A stretch of DNA of 64,000 nt, from NCBI GenBank assembly GCA_000687695.1, contig JHWZ01000010.1, positions 1 to 64,000 on the forward strand. Direction: 5' to 3'. Made by a program: the position numbers and the translations under genes. The stretch is from Lachnospiraceae bacterium P6B14. Its GTDB lineage: Bacteria > Bacillota > Clostridia > Lachnospirales > Lachnospiraceae. This document shows, piece by piece, positions 61,415 to 64,000 of this stretch (positions are counted from its first letter, which is position 1; each line of letters starts with the position of its first letter). Below the pieces are notes generated by a model that ran no database searches, was not told the origin of the DNA, and saw only the letters and a list, made by a program, of their open reading frames with translations.

Positions 61415-61642
61415 TTATCCTCGTACACACTCACATGAAAGAAACGTGTATCCTGTTTGTTCTATGATCTTTCGTATCTCATCAACTGAGATTTCTGTTT
61501 CTGTCAGAAAACAGGTTTTTCCCTTTTTGTGAGACGATTTCAGCTTCTTTACGTCAGGAAACGCCTTTCTGATTGCATCGTTGACATGTGCCTCGCACAT
61601 GCCGCAAGCCATCCCGTCTATCTTCACTGTAGTCTTAAACAT
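61415..61642 (-). CDS. Heavy-metal-associated (HMA) domain protein, CopZ-like
   Basis: A 75-aa single ferredoxin-like HMA domain with the metal-binding motif KIDGMACGMCEAHVNDAI (CxxC) and the typical C-terminal VDEIRKIIEQTGYTFLSC. It may bind or carry Cu+ or another soft metal. AAGGAG precedes the ATG. The next promoter begins within 15 nt of its stop. It lies between two genes that share an operator, supporting a metal-homeostasis locus. Confidence 0.88.
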   Translation of the reverse strand: MFKTTVKIDGMACGMCEAHVNDAIRKAFPDVKKLKSSHKKGKTCFLTETEISVDEIRKIIEQTGYTFLSCECVRG

Positions 61643-61708
61643 TCTTTTCTCCTTTTTTTCGTACGCATTCCGTGTAGAGCATGGTGCTCGAATCTTATTT
61701 CGGCTATC

Positions 61709-61819
61709 TTAAGCATCAAAAGCTCTGGCAAAATGCGTCCGGCTTCCGATATCGACTCCGATAACGAGAGTTGACTCTGATACTTGCAAAATCTTTTCGT
61801 TTTGTGTATAATTCTTCAT
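61709..61819 (-). pseudogene. Remnant of IS110-family transposase, N-terminal fragment
   Basis: A 36-aa frame (ATG 61819, TAA 61709; GGAGG upstream) reading MKNYTQNEKILQVSEST, then LVIGVDIGSRTHFARAFDA. It resembles the start of IS110-type DEDD transposases, in which an Asp follows VGVDI and HFARAFD follows shortly. The frame stops there, and I see no downstream transposase domain. The rest of the 61643-61930 interval is AT-rich with no other gene. Confidence 0.55.
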
Positions 61820-61930
61820 GTGAGGCCTCCGATCTGATTATTGGTTTAATCCGTCAAGATATACCTTAATCATATCGTAAGGTCTCATTTTTTTCAATTG
61901 GCACTTTTTAATGAATTACAGGAATGCTCC

Positions 61931-62554
61931 TCAAACTGCAGCAGATAGTTTTGAATGTCCGCCGCAATATGTTTCTATGATTTCCCGAATAGAAACACCT
62001 CCGGCAAGGATACACACCAATGTTTCCTTCGCTATCTCATACAGATCAAACAGTTCTTTCTTTTTTTCAACATCTTTATAAACCTTCCAATATCCGCTGT
62101 AGAGGTAGTTTTGCCCATCATTCTCGATAAATCCTTCCACGTCCTCAATGGGATAACCAAGAAAAATACCCATCTCGTGGGGAAACTCAGCCTCTCCGCG
62201 CTGATATGCCGCATACCTGCAGCGGAACTTCAGCATCATCTCAGTCAATGTCAAATCCTTCTGATAGCCGAGACGGTTCAGAAACGCGAGGTTTTCTTTT
62301 TCTCTTAAATACTTTTTCATGGAATTTTTGCGAAAGAGAAAACAGGTTGCTTTCTCGGGTGTGTTGGTCAACACATAAAAAGAAATGCCACTCCCGTCGA
62401 GGATCCGTTTGAGAGAACGGATGCTCCCCGGCTCAGTGACAAATAGGTTTGAAATCTTGACGCCTACGATCAGAGGCGCACACTGGAGTACCAGCTGTGA
62501 CTGGATCTTTTTCAAATTCATTTGGCATATAAGGTCGATCACTTCGGTACTCAC
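61931..62554 (-). CDS. DUF3793-family protein
   Basis: A 207-aa soluble protein: KKIQSQLVLQCAPLIVGVK near the start, then the segment GSGISFYVLTNTPEKATCFL and LGYPIEDVEGFIENDGQNYL near residue 130. This pattern fits the DUF3793 family of Firmicutes, which I recall as often lying near iron or other metal-transport genes; function unknown. The start is GTG at 62554, with GAGGA 7 nt upstream. It is controlled by the same promoter-operator type as the ZinT-like operon. Whether the HMA gene is on the same transcript is unclear because of the 288-nt gap. Confidence 0.75.
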   Translation of the reverse strand: MSTEVIDLICQMNLKKIQSQLVLQCAPLIVGVKISNLFVTEPGSIRSLKRILDGSGISFYVLTNTPEKATCFLFRKNSMKKYLREKENLAFLNRLGYQKDLTLTEMMLKFRCRYAAYQRGEAEFPHEMGIFLGYPIEDVEGFIENDGQNYLYSGYWKVYKDVEKKKELFDLYEIAKETLVCILAGGVSIREIIETYCGGHSKLSAAV

Positions 62555-62604
62555 TGCGCTATCCTCTTTCCATTGTGAAAGTATTGTTAGATTGGACTGT
62601 CTTT

Positions 62605-62658
62605 GGTTAGCCAGTACTAACCATATGGTATACTAACACACACTCATCAGTCTGTCAA
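62605..62658 (-). promoter_or_regulatory. Promoter-operator of the DUF3793 gene
   Basis: Minus strand TTGACA (62658-62653), a 17-nt spacer, TAGTAT (62635-62630), then GGTTAG-N6-CTAACC (62622-62605), at exactly the same spacing as at 61353-61406. The GTTAG copy 20 bp downstream is also present (62586-62590). Confidence 0.75.
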
Positions 62659-62691
62659 GAACTATTTTTTATTCACTGTCTCTTTTTTCCC

Positions 62692-64000
62692 TTATTTAAA
62701 TCCCAAATAATACCGTATATACCGCCTCATGCTCTTCTTTTTGAGTTTGAGTAACAGATTTTTCTTTGCTTCCTCAGCTCGTACCTGTGCCCCTTCAGCA
62801 AGCTCCTCATTATAGAGGAAACGTTCAAAGTACTCAAGGAAGGAATTGTCCTTTATCCCGGCTTCACCCAGCCTGCATCTGTATTCGTACAGGGTTTCGT
62901 GGGTTTGGATCTCAAGTCCGTACAATCTAAGGATCCTGAAGCATTGTCTGCAGGTAGCTGTGAGCTTTTCCTCAGGTTTCATTTTTTTGAACCGTGCTGC
63001 AGATATCAGATGACCAAAAACGAATGACAGGATCACAAACAATATCCCTATGATAACAGGGATGACTATCATATACCATTTGATCTGAATGTTTGAGAAG
63101 ATAGATGCACCATCCCGGTCCGTTACGATGACAACCGACTCGGTCTCAAACGGTTTCAGTGACTCCTTTTCCGATGCGGTCTTCCAATATGAGTGTCCTT
63201 CATTCAGTGAAGGTGTCGGCTCAAATGCGATCCATCCCGCGCCTTCAAAGTAGACCTCCGGCCATGCGTGTGCGTCAGCATTTTTCACTATGACACTCGT
63301 CTTGCCTCCGGTGTTCGCCATGTATCCCTGGACATATCTGGCAGGCAGCCCCTCTGCTCTTGCCAAAAGGACAAACGCGGTAGCATAGTGGGCACAGAAG
63401 CCCTGTTTACTCTCAAGCAAGAGGTAATCAAGAAATGTGCCGGCGTTATTAACCCTCTCCGGAAGAGGTCCCGGACTCAGAGAGTATTCATACTGGCGAA
63501 GCATCGCCTCGAGTCGTTTCATTTTTTCATAATCTGTTTTTGCTCCCGCATAAACGCTGTCCATGCGTTCGCGAAGCTTTTTGGAAAGCACGGGCGCGGC
63601 TGTATATGCGTCTTTTACGTGGTCTAAGTACGTAAGATAATCCGAATAGGTACAGCCGTTAAGTCTGTCGGTGTTCAGGCGTTTTTCCATTACATCATAG
63701 CTTTGTTCGGAAGGTACCTTTCCGGCACTCAGGTAGTCATTTATGATCGGGTTATCCGTGTTCAAAAGATAGTATGAGATTGCGTACATGCTTCCTTCGG
63801 AATGGATATCCGGCCAAAGCACGTTTCCGCCCTCCTCTCTGTAACTTTTAGTCTGCAAACCCCATTTCATGGGCAGGGATTTTTGCGGTAGGAAAACATG
63901 ATCCGTTGTAAGGCTGTCATATTTAATGTTAATATAGGATCTTCTTGCGAAATCATTATCCCGGTCTGTGTATTCACTTAGTGAAGCACACAAGGATATC
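62692..64000 (-). CDS. Transglutaminase-family membrane protein (TgpA-like), truncated at the window edge
   Basis: The frame is open to position 64000, so the N-terminus is missing; a TTG at 63993 is only the nearest possible codon, not a likely start. Over 435 residues are visible: a transglutaminase-like core with Cys in SKQGFCAHYATAFVLLARAE, His in ADAHAWPEVYFEGAGWIAFE and Asp/Pro in the following PTPSL, then a membrane helix (MIVIPVIIGILFVILSFVFG) and a cytoplasmic DUF4129-like helical tail. This is the C-terminal half of DUF3488/TgpA proteins, whose N-terminal part would hold further helices. Probable envelope protease or transamidase. Confidence 0.85.
   Translation of the reverse strand, partial: ISLCASLSEYTDRDNDFARRSYINIKYDSLTTDHVFLPQKSLPMKWGLQTKSYREEGGNVLWPDIHSEGSMYAISYYLLNTDNPIINDYLSAGKVPSEQSYDVMEKRLNTDRLNGCTYSDYLTYLDHVKDAYTAAPVLSKKLRERMDSVYAGAKTDYEKMKRLEAMLRQYEYSLSPGPLPERVNNAGTFLDYLLLESKQGFCAHYATAFVLLARAEGLPARYVQGYMANTGGKTSVIVKNADAHAWPEVYFEGAGWIAFEPTPSLNEGHSYWKTASEKESLKPFETESVVIVTDRDGASIFSNIQIKWYMIVIPVIIGILFVILSFVFGHLISAARFKKMKPEEKLTATCRQCFRILRLYGLEIQTHETLYEYRCRLGEAGIKDNSFLEYFERFLYNEELAEGAQVRAEEAKKNLLLKLKKKSMRRYIRYYLGFK

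Overview
The window looks like a chromosomal segment of a motile, Gram-positive, anaerobic Clostridia species, most likely a Lachnospiraceae member. The partial 16S gene at the left edge has the V1-V2 character of Clostridium cluster XIVa. Genes carry strong GGAGG ribosome sites and TTGACA/TATAAT promoters. Secreted proteins end in lysine-rich Ig-like or fibronectin-like domains, and a methyl-accepting chemotaxis protein and a CheX-type phosphatase are present. This placement is inferred from gene content, not from a search.

Layout. 1-0.6 kb: the 5' end of a 16S rRNA gene with its promoter (minus). 0.6-4.2 kb: an operon mtnN - thioesterase - anti-sigma-type kinase - STAS antagonist - PP2C phosphatase, i.e. 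an RsbWVU-like partner-switching module without an adjacent sigma factor. 4.3-5.8 kb: a membrane diguanylate cyclase. 5.9-10.1 kb: a type IV pilus/pseudopilin cluster with a PilT-type ATPase and a PilC/GspF platform. 10.1-16.2 kb: a secreted transglutaminase-like protein, a PQQ-like beta-propeller, a phosphopantetheinyl transferase and a GH3 enzyme. 16.2-17.8 kb: an ATPase with a winged-helix-like C-terminus, coupled to a small zinc-ribbon membrane protein and preceded by helically phased 10-bp repeats.

17.8-39.7 kb is the unusual part. It holds three ECF sigma factors fused to a transmembrane segment and an extracellular domain, one soluble ECF sigma factor, several zinc-ribbon membrane proteins (one ending in an FHA domain), SPOR-like and PASTA-like proteins, Ig-like and transglutaminase-like secreted proteins, a cell-wall amidase and a 51-codon small gene. 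Five intergenic regions here share one ECF-style promoter, RTAAAAYC-N16-CRTC. This suggests one envelope-signalling regulon, in which membrane-tethered and soluble sigma factors control surface and sensory proteins.

39.8-55.2 kb is more ordinary: mutS2 with a two-component system, trmL, cheX, an aminotransferase with an Lrp regulator, an AIR-synthase C-terminal domain protein, a VanW protein, a chemotaxis receptor, another zinc-ribbon protein and a large membrane-anchored surface protein. 55.3-64 kb: tRNA-Gly, then a probable metal-related operon (ZinT-like secreted protein, two ABC transporter half-molecules, ZIP transporter), an HMA protein, an IS110-type remnant and a DUF3793-type gene. 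The ZinT-like operon and the DUF3793-type gene have nearly identical promoter-operators (GGTTAG-N6-CTAACC just downstream of the -10). The window ends inside a transglutaminase-family membrane protein gene.
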